Assembly (NCBI GenBank): GCA_964006375.1
Contig: OZ023269.1
Coordinates: forward strand, 126,826,723-126,890,722
Length of the DNA stretch: 64,000 nucleotides
Direction: 5' to 3'
From: Tillus elongatus
Taxonomy: Eukaryota; Arthropoda; Insecta; Coleoptera; Cleridae
Part shown: positions 1 to 10,286 of the stretch, one piece after another
Position numbering within the stretch: position 1 is the stretch's first letter
Layout: each line of letters starts with the position of its first letter
Translations under genes and position numbers: made by a program
Notes under the pieces: generated by a model
Database searches by the model: none
What the model was told of the DNA's origin: nothing
What the model saw: the letters and a program-made list of their open reading frames with translations, nothing else

Positions 1-337
1 AGGGGAGGTAAATATTAAAAGCAGTATCCCCAAAATTTATTTAGCATATTTAGCACACGAAATAATAACATCGGAACTCAGTGTTATGGTAGCCAGTCTT
101 CCTAAAAAAATTTCTTTACATTTTAACAACTCATATTTTCCCAAATTAAAAAACGTCGAACTTTGCAGACAGTAGGTATAGTCCTCATAGTAGAAATTTC
201 TGACCAAATTTCATCAAAGTAACTTAATTATTTTCGAAAATAACAAAAGAACCCCGAATATAGGTTCTAGAAAAGAAACGTTTCGAGTATTAAAGTCTCA
301 TAGTGAAATTGTTTCACGAGATAGATTGCATTGTAGA

Positions 338-650
338 TCGCTTCTTTAACTTTGGTCTATGTCGGCGTTTATTGGCCCGACGCCATAGAGCAGTTTCACC
401 TCACTATCCCAGAAAATTTTCCGAATCCCTTGTTTTTTTTTCTGTAAGGAGGGTAGGATTAGTCCAACATAGCATGGTACACGGGACGGGCGGTTTAACG
501 CCCCCTCCGAAGGGCGGAAGGTTCAGTCATTCAACTTTCGTAAACACAGCCGCAACCTCGGTTGATTTTAACAGGGTATATTGAAAAATAATTCAAAGAC
601 GTTTCTACTGGGAATTCAATCCGGGACGCTTCGGCTCAGACACGTTCTAA
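338..650 (-). mobile_element. tRNA-derived SINE, diverged copy
   Basis: Reverse-strand copy of the SINE seen more clearly at 902, 15820, 19541 and 48595. Visible on the plus strand are the 3' tail block (ctttaac near 344), the block equivalent to gagcagtttcacctca (388-404), the GC-rich block cgccccctccgaagggcgg (500-518), and a decayed tRNA head with a B-box-like stretch and the cttcggctcag segment near 630. It is considerably diverged from the other copies, so it is probably old. It encodes no protein; RNA polymerase III transcription is inferred from the tRNA-like head of the family. Confidence 0.75.
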
Positions 651-901
651 CAAACATTCTTCTACAGAAATTCACCAAAAGAAATTCGCAATTGTTTTTT
701 AAGAACATGAGCATTTTTTTTAAATTTGCTAAAAAATGTTCTACAACAATTTGCAGAATTTGTTTTAATATAATTTGCAACTCAGGAAAAAAATTCTACG
801 AAAAGTTTTTTATGAAAAGATTGTTAGTTACGCAATAAATACCAAATTAAAAGCCGTGTGGGTTTGTAACTTCATATAAATTCAGTTAATCAAATACAGC
901 T

Positions 902-1195
902 TAGGATCCACGGTGGTTCAGACGTGTGCCTCTGAACCGACGGGTACTGGGTTCGATCCCAGGGTTCTCCTTTCACTTTTTCAGTACAAACTGTGACATT
1001 AACATCAACAGAGGATCTGGCATTCTATTTGAGTAAGTTGAATGTCTGCAAGTGCCGCCCTTCGGAGGGGCCGTAAAGCCGTCGGTCACGTGTCCATGCG
1101 ATGTCAGGCACGTTAAAGATCCCTACCGTCCATACAGAAAAGCAGGGGTTTGGCAAAATTTCCAGGATGGCGAAGTGAAACTGCTCCCTGTGATA
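902..1195 (+). mobile_element. tRNA-derived SINE, 3' truncated
   Basis: Begins with a tRNA-like head: an A-box-like ggtggttcag and a canonical B box, ggttcgatccc, at about 950. The family's core follows (tttcactttttcagtaca, then the cggag-rich block, then cacgttaaagatccc). It stops at ctccctg near 1192, lacking the terminal block that ends in gccgacgttaaa in the fuller copies. Confidence 0.85.
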
Positions 1196-1214
1196 TTTCA
1201 AGTTGCGGTCTTAT

Positions 1215-1316
1215 AGTGAATTTTTGTATCAAAAATACATATTTATTTCGCTAAGTGCTTAAATGTCGTTTAACATATTGGAACTTGGAGAGGACAACGT
1301 CTGTCGGGTCGGCTAG
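1215..1316 (+). mobile_element. Helitron-like 3' terminus
   Basis: The stretch ending gacaacgtctgtcgggtcgg-ctag|t resembles a Helitron 3' end: a short stem (gaca/tgtc) a few bases before a terminal CTAG followed by T. A second copy with the same upstream text (ttatttcgct...gtttaacata) ends in the same way at 20179. Only the 3' ends are recognised; no Rep/helicase coding sequence is visible. The assignment rests on the terminal pattern and could be wrong. Confidence 0.45.
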
Positions 1317-1324
1317 TATAAGTC

Positions 1325-1660
1325 TAGACGCAGAAAGTGTGTCATGGCAGTGAATTTTCATAGAAACATTTTTTTTTATTAAATGCTTATATTTTTTTCT
1401 TATAACATAGAGATCTAAATTTGGGTATGTAGTTTAATTCCTATAACGTGAACCCACGAACAAAATTTGGTTGTCATAGCTTTGCTATTTTGGGAGAAAA
1501 AAAAATCTTTCGAAAGAAGAGTAGAACACTTTTCCGGAAAACCGTGCCGATTTTCCTAACAAACTTATTCAAACCACTTACAAAAGGAAGATACCTGCCA
1601 AATTTCATTACAATCGGCCCATTAGACTTTGAGTTATGTGATTTTTTCTACAAACATTAT
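1325..1660 (-). repeat. Repeat A fragment (unclassified interspersed repeat)
   Basis: Contains the family's terminal motif (gacgcag...cagtgaattttcat, 1326-1361) and its core phrases: ccaaatttcattacaatcgg, cggaaaaccgtgccgattttcct and acaaacttattcaaaccactt. It has the same orientation as the near-full copy at 62535-63410 and the opposite orientation to the one at 3037-3905. It has no coding capacity. Confidence 0.7.
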
Positions 1661-1701
1661 TAGGATGAATTATATTTTTGTTTTTAAAATAACAAAAAAA
1701 G

Positions 1702-1910
1702 GTTGGTCCAGTGGTAAGAACGTGTGCCCCTGACCCCAAGGTTCGATTCTCAGTAGGGGATCGTTTCACTTTTTCAGTACATACTGGTAAATTAACATCC
1801 ACCATCAAATATCAATTGTAGCATTGTGTTGAAGCAAGTTGAACGTTCTTTGGAGATGGCGTAAATCAGTCGGTCCCGTGTATTAGGCGATATTAGGCAC
1901 TTACTGGTCA
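1702..1910 (+). mobile_element. tRNA-derived SINE, diverged and 3' truncated
   Basis: Head ggttggtccagtggtaagaacg with a B-box-like ggttcgattctc, then tttcactttttcagtacata and a shortened core, ending near the gatattaggcac block. Clearly the same family as the 902 and 19541 copies, but more decayed and lacking the GC-rich centre. Confidence 0.7.
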
Positions 1911-1995
1911 TGGTAATGAATTTATTTTCGGTTTAAAAAATGCTTGGGGTAATAGTTTCGTGAAATGTCCTCGTAATTTAGCCTATGAAGATATG

Positions 1996-1997
<2 letters not shown>

Positions 1998-2080
<83 letters not shown>

Positions 2081-2081
2081 T
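1998..2081. repeat. (TA)n then (TATG)n microsatellite
   Basis: About 27 uninterrupted TA dinucleotides, followed at about 2051 by seven or so TATG tetranucleotides. Open frames reading through it (poly Ile-Tyr) are artefacts. Confidence 0.97.
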
Positions 2082-3036
2082 AATCGGACATATATGGTAA
2101 TGTTTTTTATCCTCCAGTTTATATACATTATTCAATAACTTAATTTAATATTGACTTTCATATTTACTCGTTATCGCGTAGAACCTTTGGTTAATTAAAT
2201 CTCATTTATTGTACCAGTATTTTTAAAAATATGCTTACTAAAATAGCGCGGTGAAAGTCTGTAATTAATATTTACAGTCTTCACGATAATTTTTGCTTAA
2301 TTCTCACAACTTTCACAGATGATTGCGTTTGCATTTACCTTTTTAAGAGTTAAGGTGTTCCCAGTACAGAGATTTGCACGCTTTCCTTTTACATACTATA
2401 TTGATTTATTGCATATAATTTATAATATTATGTTAAAAATTTTATAATAAATTACTCTGTAAGCAATTTAATTCCTCATAAATTTTACAGTAAATCACTG
2501 CCTCTGGGTTTTTGAGATTTTTCGTATACTTTATTTACTGCCTGTAGTGTTTAGTTTCTACATACGTATTTAGCTACCAAGGCATTTTTTATTGCACTCC
2601 AGTAGAAAGAATGATTTAAATTTTTTCGTCATATTATTTATTATTAGGACAAATTTTCAATGTATATGTTCTTTTTTTTTTTGTTTACCGCCAAAAATAG
2701 TTCATTCCCAATTTGACTCTAGTAGATAGAGGGCGGTGTTATTTTTATTTTTGTGGCTGAAAATAAATTGTTTATTAAATTTCGCTCATCAGAACCTTTT
2801 TACAAAATATTTTTTAGCGGTTTATCAAATTAAAGCATGAAATTAAGATTTTAAATTTTTAAAATCTTACTTTCATTCTGCATTTGATAAAGCTGGGAAC
2901 TTTAGCGAAGCTGCAGTTATACATACAATTAAATGGTATAAATCAATTTGTTTATTTATCTAAGTTGACAATGAATCTCTATCAAGTATAGGCCTCCACA
3001 ATATCACTATTTTGTAAAATAGAAATTTTATGATCT
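2082..3036. other. AT-rich non-coding stretch
   Basis: No coding signal or repeat family recognised. It contains only short homopolymer runs and degenerate AT-rich sequence. Confidence 0.6.
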
Positions 3037-3154
3037 ATTTTAGTGAATTTTCTTAGAAAAATTCACTAATAAGGGGATCTCGAATTTTGAAAACATTTTC
3101 TTTAGATGAGCGCGAACTAGGCCCACTAGAACACATATCCGAAGTCAGTTTCGG

Positions 3155-3245
<91 letters not shown>

Positions 3246-3905
3246 GTATGTATCACACCGATCACTCAAAAAGTAAACGGCCGATTTTGACAAAATTTGG
3301 TGAGTAAATTTTTTTTGCAAGTGGCTTGGATAGGTTCGTTAGCCAGGAAAATCGGACCAGTTTTTCCGGAAAAATTTTAGGTTTTGTTCTCGATAAAATT
3401 CATAACTCCTGAAGTAAAAAATTTATCACAACGACATCTGGTAAGCTAATTTATGTTGTAAAAACCAAACTCTGCACCAAAATTTAGGTCTCTATGTTGA
3501 AAGGAAAAAGAGTTATAGGTACTTAATGAAGTAAAATTTTAGTACCACTGAAAGTCAGAGAAGACGCAATACCAAAATATTGTATGTGTTAAACAATATC
3601 TATTAAATATTACAGTCAACGTTTATCTTTTCATGGCGCAAAAAGTTAAGAAGTACAAGAAAGATTACTTTTAGAATTGTATAATTTTCCTCCTGTAAAT
3701 GTCAAACCGGAGATTTGAAACATGAAAATTAGTATAACTATTGCAGTTTATGAATGGATAATATTGCATATAATGTGCATTAGAATGTTCTAGATTTATG
3801 CTACTCTTCTCATTTGTTAAAATAACTGCAAAAACTGCCTCTAAAGACCTTACATATTACAAATAAATTACTTAAGACGATTATCGTTTATCTACCTTTC
3901 TTCAT
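3037..3905 (+). repeat. Repeat A, near full-length copy (unclassified, about 850 bp)
   Basis: Starts with a palindromic hairpin (tagtgaattttc / gaaaaattcacta, 3042-3069), then gggatctcgaattttg and gagcgcgaactaggccc. A long TA microsatellite follows, then the phrases atcacaccgatcactcaaaaa, ttagccaggaaaatcggacc and cataactcctgaag. The 3' part (tcctcctgtaaatgtcaaa, tagaatgttctagattta, cttctcatttgttaaaata) aligns phrase by phrase with the reverse complement of 62535-63410, so these are two copies of one element. It is non-coding. It resembles the anonymous repeats common in arthropod genomes; class is unknown. Confidence 0.8.
3156..3243. repeat. (TA)n microsatellite inside repeat A
   Basis: About 43 uninterrupted TA units at the same relative position as the TA array in the 63.2 kb copy of repeat A, so it appears to be part of the repeat and to expand with it. 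Confidence 0.97.
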
Positions 3906-3915
3906 GGTAGTTTGC

Positions 3916-3992
3916 CAGAAGCCTTACGTGGTGTAATGGTTAGGATGCCTGTCTGATGAGCGAAGGGACGCGGGTTCAAATCTCACCATTGA
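3916..3992 (+). other. tRNA-like sequence (pseudo-tRNA or SINE head)
   Basis: Contains an A-box-like tggtgtaatggttagg and a B-box-like gggttcaaatc with a plausible T arm. The expected acceptor-stem partners (gccttac on the left, cattgac on the right) do not pair and the T stem has a mismatch. I therefore read it as a tRNA pseudogene or tRNA-derived SINE head, not a functional tRNA. Confidence 0.5.
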
Positions 3993-5424
3993 CTGTATTT
4001 CTCTTTTAACTTTTTTTCATTTTTGATTCCATTTTAACCTTATCTAATCAGATTGTGTAATTCCAATATATTTTTCAGCGACTTTTTTTGAAAATGAAAA
4101 ACAAGAACTTTTAATTTTCAAGTTTCGCTGTTGTTGCCCGTAGTTGGTAAAACCGTGCCAGAGTTAACATAGACGTAGAGATTTGTGACATGAGAAGAGG
4201 TTGTTTTCTTCTCTAGAACCAGACTCAATTTTTACAGCATCCACAGGCAAAAGAATTTTCCCTGTGAAGCCACAGAAAAAGTATCTAGTTCGGTATTTAG
4301 ATCAGATTTTGAATATTTTTTAATTTATTTCTATTTCTATTAGTTAATTTTCTTGTACAAAATGTTCTTTTAATAGCGAATTTTCTTATAAATGAATTTT
4401 TTTAAGAAAAGTTTGTTGCGAATTTTTGTGTGTTAAATTATTCAATTGATGGAACATTTTTGAAACGAAATTAATCGAAAATAAGGTTTTAATAGATTTT
4501 CGTGCTAACAAATTATTCTATTTTCAATTTTGATTACAGATTAGGTATATAATTTGAATTTTATGTATTCTTTTAGCAGAATTTTGTGTAAAAAATATTT
4601 AGCCAAATTCGATACTTGCTTTGATTAAAAAAAGATCTGGCATTAAAAATATTTTTATGAAAATTCACTACCGTAACGCACTTGGTGCGTGTAAACTTTT
4701 TTTAAGAGTTAATGAGTTTTCTAAAAACAAGAGGTTCTGTTTGTTTTAGCTCCCGTTAATTTGACTAAAGTCTTTCCCTATCTTTTGGTGAATGTTTTAC
4801 ATTCTTTTCGTCTTCAAATTTTCATAATTTTTAATAACATTATCTGATTCTTTTTTGCTCTGAGGTTATAATATATTATTGAATGTGTAAATATATAGTT
4901 CTTGGTGAGGTGTCTTTTTTAGTAAACATAGTTTTTTTTTATGTATCTATTTTTTATTTCTAATAATCTTAAATATTTAAGAGGTTTTTTTCTTTTGTTA
5001 TTATATATGTCCATGGAAAACGAAAAAAATTGTGGAAAATACTTAGCTCGTTTTCTAGTGAATGCTCTGTCCTATTTTTCTTCATATTTTTATTAATTGT
5101 AATTTACTTAAGGGTTGAGGTGCTAAAATGTATGTTGTTCTTTATATAGCTATTATTGTGTAAGAAAATGTCATTTTGTTCGCAGGCATAATAAGTTTAT
5201 AACATAATACTTGCCCTGAATATTAGGATTTTTTTTTGCTTTTTTCTTACATCCATATAATCATTTCTGTTTTTGATTTAATATTGTTTTAATAATTTCT
5301 TTTTTTTTTTAATTAAAAAAGTAGTTTTAACCAGATATTAAATACTGTGTTTGTTATTAAATAATTTTTTTACATTAGGTCCAAATAAAACAATATATAG
5401 CATTACATTTAACAAAGAAAAATA
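3993..5424. other. AT-rich non-coding stretch with short repeat scraps
   Basis: No gene. At 4205-4290 there is a weak match (tgtgaagccacagaaaaagta) to the short repeat seen at 20690, 26838 and 38465. At 4656-4692 there is one copy of the recurrent motif gaaaattcactaccgtaacg with cacttggtgcgt. Confidence 0.5.
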
Positions 5425-5665
5425 TATTCCACCATCCGGCCCCGGCCGCCATATTGAAATTAAAAGAGGGTCACGTCACCCACTGTATTTTTCTCGTGAG
5501 ACCCTTTCATTTTATACCCATATTAAAGGGGTTGTTGAGAAATATATATTTCAGGATTTAGCGTCGGCCGCCATATTAAAATTATGAAAGCGTCACCTAC
5601 TCTATTTAACTCAAAAGTCATTTTATTTTATACTCATATCCAAGGGGGTTGTTAAGAAAAAAAGG
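5425..5665. repeat. Two-copy tandem duplication, about 122 bp unit
   Basis: ggccgccatatt at about 5446 and again at about 5568, each followed by matching text (aattaaaa/aaattatg, gtcacctac/gtcacccac, ttttataccc/ttttatactc, gggttgtt). It is GC-richer at the unit starts than the surroundings. The 78-residue frame crossing it does not resemble a known protein. Confidence 0.75.
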
Positions 5666-6424
5666 AACTGAAAAAGCTGCTGTGAAAAGTCGTGCTTTCA
5701 ACGTTCAGGCGACGTCGCCCTCTGATTGTGGTGTCGACGTGGTGTTTATATTGGTTTTTCTTTTGTCATGACCCCATGAAATATTTGTATATTCTTGAGA
5801 AGTACTCCATATGATATTTTTCTATGTGGTTTAACCTGAGAACCCAAGTACCTATACACAAAATAAAGAGTATATTATAATGGAATTTTTGAAACAAGCA
5901 CAAGTTAGTTATAATCTACTTCTTTTCTTCGGTTTTGTTGACAGGCGTTGCTTATTTATTATCTGAAGTATGGTTTTTATAAAAATGGTGACATTGAATG
6001 ATTCTCCCAGTGTTTTTAACCGTCTGTGACAGAGAGATGAGTTCACAACAATGTAAAAAATGCAATTCTAATTAAAGTAATGACTAAGCTACTTGATCTA
6101 ATGTTACATAAAAATGCGCTTACAAAAATAATCATATCATCGGCTCATTTAAATACATCTGCTGTTAGATTTTATCAACGGAAATTCAGATAGTATTACA
6201 CTTGTTCAGATCGGAGATAAAAATCAAATGTTATGCAAGTTCTACCATAGTTTTAAGCATCAGAAACAGCTTTTAGTGATGTTACGTGTAACATTAGCGT
6301 TTCTTTTGTCGTTTAAGATTGTTTTATAGCTATTTCATTATACTAAAAGGGGTACAGTCGGGGTACACCTCGAGCCAAACATCTGAGGAAAGTTTCGTTT
6401 ACGATAAAATGTTTTAAAATACCC
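5666..6424. other. Non-coding stretch
   Basis: No coding signal or recognised repeat. It leads into the tandem array. Confidence 0.5.
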
Positions 6425-8817
6425 TCGATTTCCTTGAGATTCCATCATCAGATCCTGACTTGGGGAGAATGAGACCACCTCAGGGATATACCCTTTCAAA
6501 CAAAAACGATACTTTTTAAAATTGGTCCACAATTGACGAAAATATCGGTCACATACGTAAACAAAATTGTTTGGGGATTTCCTGAGATATCATCATCAGT
6601 TCCCGACTTGGTGAAAATGGGACCACCTCAGGGGTGTGCCTTTTTACCAAAAAAAGATTTTTAAAATTGATCCACAATTGACGAGAATATCGGTGAACAT
6701 ACATAAAAGATTTTTTAAGGATTTCCCTGAGATCCTACCACGGGATCCTGACTTGGTGAAAATTGGATCATCTCAGGAGTATACCCTTTCAAACAAAAAA
6801 AAAAGGTTTTTAAAATTGGTCCACTATTGACGAAAATTTCGGTAAACATACATAAAAATATATATACAAGCGAACATAGGTCCTCCTCCCTTTTTGAAAT
6901 GTGTTAAAAAAGCTTATCACCACACCTGGCAGACTTTTAACAAAATTATGTCAAAAGGATGATACCTTAACTTTAAGAAAACGTTTCTATTTGTTCCTAC
7001 CATGAGATCCTGACTTGGTGAAAATTGGATCATCTCAGGACTATACCCTTTCAAACAAAAAAAGGTTTTAAAAATTGGTCCACAATTGACGAAAATTTCA
7101 GTAAAAATACATAAAAATATATATACAAGCGAAGATAGGTCCTCCTCCCTTTTTGAAATGTGTTAAAAAAGCTTATGACCACACCTGGCAGACCTTTTAA
7201 CAAAATTATGTCAAAAGGATGATACCTTAAATTTAAGAAAACGTTTCTATTTGTTCCTACCATGAGATCCTGACTTGGTGAAAATTGGATCATCTCAGGA
7301 CTATACCCTTTCAAACAAAAAAGGTTTTAAAAATTGGTCCACAATTGACGAAAATTTCAGTAAACATACATAAAAAAATATATACAAGCGAACATAGGTC
7401 CTCCTCCCTTTTTGAAATGTGTTAAAAAAGCTTATGACCACACCTGGCAGACCTTTTAACAAAATTATGTCAAAAGGATGATACCCTAAATTTAAGAAAA
7501 CGTTTCTATTTGTTCCTACCATGAGATCCTGACTTGGTGAAAATTGGATCATCTCAGGACTATACCCTTTCAAACAAAAAAAAGGTTTTAAAAATTGGTC
7601 CACAATTGACGAAAATTTCAGTAAACATACATAAAAATATATATACAAGCGAACATAGGTCCTCCTCCTTTTTTTCAAATGTGTTAAAAAAGCTTATGAC
7701 CACACCTGGCAGACCTTTTAACAAAATTATGTCAAAAGGATGATACCTTAAATTTAAGAAAACGTTTCTATTTCTTCCTACCATGACATCCTGACTTGGT
7801 GAAAATTGGATCATCTCAGGACTATACCCTTTCAAACAAAAAAAGGTTTTAAAAATTGGTCCACAATTGACGAAAATTTCAGTAAACATACATAAAAAAA
7901 TATATACAAGCGAACATAGGTCCTCCTCCCTTTTTGAAATGTGTTAAAAAAGCTTATGACCACACCTGGCAGACCTTTTAACAAAATTATGTCAAAAGGA
8001 TGATACCTTAAATTTAAGAAAACGTTTCTATTTGTTCCTACCATGAGATCCTGACTTGGTGAAAATTGGATCATCTAAGAACTATACCCTTTCAAACAAA
8101 AAAAGGTTTTAAAAATTGGTCCACAATTGACGAAAATTTCAGTAAACATACATAAAAAAATATATACAAGCGAACATAGGTCCTCCTCCCTTTTTGAAAT
8201 GTGTTAAAAAAGCTTATGACCACACCTGGCAGACTTTTAACAAAATTATGTCAAAAGGATGATATCTTAAACTTAAAAAAACGTTTCTATTTGTTCCTAC
8301 CATGATATCCTGACTTGGTGAAAATTGGATCATCTCAGGACTATACCCTTTCAAACAAAAAAAGGTTTTAAAAATTGGTCCACAATTGACGAAAATTTCA
8401 GTAAAAATACATAAAAAAATATATACAAGCGAACATAGGTCCTCCTCCCTTTTTAAAATGTGTTAAAAAAGCTTATGACCACACCTGGCAGACCTTTTAA
8501 CAAAATTATGTCAAAAGGATGATATCTTAAATTTAAGAAAACGTTTCTATTTGTTCCTACCATGAGATCCTGACTTGGTGAAAATTGGATCATCTCAGGA
8601 CTATACCCTTGCAAACAAAAAAAGGTTTTAAAAATTGGTCCACAATTGACGAAAATTTCAGTAAACATACGTAAAAAAATATATACAAGCGAACATAGGT
8701 CCTCCTCCTTTTTTGAAATGTGTTAAAAAAGCTTATGACCACACCTGCCAGACTTTTAACAAAATTATGTCAAAAGGATGCTATCTTAAATTTAAGAAAC
8801 AGTTTCTATTTGTTTCC
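6425..8817. repeat. Tandem array: two 147-bp units followed by eight 260-bp units
   Basis: The phrase gatcctgacttgg or its equivalent recurs at 6451, 6599, 6744, 7006, 7266, 7525, 7787, 8047, 8306 and 8566. Spacings are 148 and 145, then 262, 260, 259, 262, 260, 259 and 260. The long unit keeps the shared part (ggtccacaattgacgaaaat, aacatacataaaa) and adds about 113 bp that is absent from the first two units (aagcgaacataggtcctcctcc, gcttatgaccacacctgg, tgtcaaaaggatgatacc). The long units are very similar to each other, so their amplification is recent. Open frames on either strand repeat with the period and are not genes. Confidence 0.95.
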
Positions 8818-10131
8818 TGTTGCGTCATGAAGAGAAACATTTCTTTTTTGATTTATGCCCCTTTATAATGACTCATAGCAAATACTTTTATAAAGTAAAG
8901 CTTCTTCAAAAGATGCACTACGATTCTGTGAAGATGAATCACAACTTCCCCTGTGTTCTCAAAATTACTCTTTTTCTAACATAGACTTTACCTTTTATCT
9001 TAAGAAGATTATTATCTTATGTTTTCGCAGATTAAAGGTCATTTTAGAGGATTAGTGATGACTTAGGACCCCCTGTAATTCCTTATACCTGAAATTAAAG
9101 TTTTTTGGCCATCTTCTTGGTATTGTTTTGTTGAAAGAATGTAGAACTCCGTTAGATTTGGATAAGACCGCACATAGATAAAGGGTTAATACGAGGAAAA
9201 ACAATAAAGCATCGTCAATATGTGTGTTTAATGATACAAATATTTTAGATTTACGGTCTATTTTGACTCAAAATTGATATGTGGGGATTGCCTAGGTCGC
9301 AGACTACTTCCTTAATGCGTTTTTAGACAAATTATCATTACAATAATGTTTAACTTGGATAAATAAACAAATTGATTCCGGACATATTGCACTTACCTGC
9401 TTTTAAATATTTGTTACTTAACCTAGTTTTTCCTGCATGTGTAGGAGAATCTACCACTACTACGTTAAAATTTAAAGAATCGTTGATTTTACATATTTAT
9501 AAACGTAATAAGTGATGCAAATCGTTACTTCAGTGTGCATGTGACATTGAGGAAAATTACAACAGAAATTTCTTAGAATTTTATACAGACGTAATCTATT
9601 AATATTTAAAATCCTGTACCTTGAAGTTTGATTTACATTGATGTAATATTGAACATGCCTAAACATAGCAATAATGTGCCTTCTGTTATTCCGAATTAAT
9701 AAATTATCATGCGCTCACTTGGAAAGTATTTTCCAATTTCACCTGTCAGAATAAAATGAAACTCTTTTAGTGTCTACATTCCATCGAGACCAGCGTGTTA
9801 AATTTCCGATTATTTATTTCATTATTTAATCTGGTCTTTAGCTGCCCTTGGGATTATTAAAATATTTATAGGCAAACTAAAATCATAGAGTGGCATGATT
9901 TACAATAGTTTCTTTAGGGAAAAATCGTTATTTGTAGACTTTAAGAAAGAACAAGTATACCGCAAACCATTGCACAAACTGCATTTTCTCTGGATCAAAC
10001 TTACCGAAAAATCACAGTCACCAATGTGATGGTATTCCCGCTAGTGATGCTGAAAGACTAAAATGTAATCATGGCTGCCCAAAACTGGAATTGGCTACCT
10101 CGACAATGCCGTACAGGTAGGACGATCTTTA
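8818..10131. other. Non-coding stretch
   Basis: AT-rich sequence between the tandem array and the piggyBac left end. I see no coding sequence or repeat family in it. Confidence 0.5.
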
Positions 10132-10286
10132 TTAACCCATTAGTGCATAAAGTTTACCAGACTTAAATTTGATGATTTGTTTCCACAATATAGTCCCAAA
10201 TGGATCAAATAAAAATAGAAAACCTTCAAAACCCATCAAAATTTATTGAAAAAAAATATATGTGAGGGGGCCCCATCCACACAGAA

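Noticed and set aside
1922..2128. Poly Ile-Tyr open frames over TA arrays (also 3087, 31556, 32316, 43147, 48597, 49049, 57051, 62940)
   Set aside because: They translate microsatellites; both strands are equally open and no domain is present.
3916..3992. Functional tRNA gene
   Set aside because: A and B boxes are present but the acceptor stem does not pair and the T stem has a mismatch.
7051..8668. Series of similar minus-strand frames of 70-125 residues
   Set aside because: They repeat with the 260-bp satellite period and are by-products of the array.
6425..8817. Possible CRISPR-like array
   Set aside because: Units are contiguous 260-bp repeats without unique spacers, in eukaryotic DNA.
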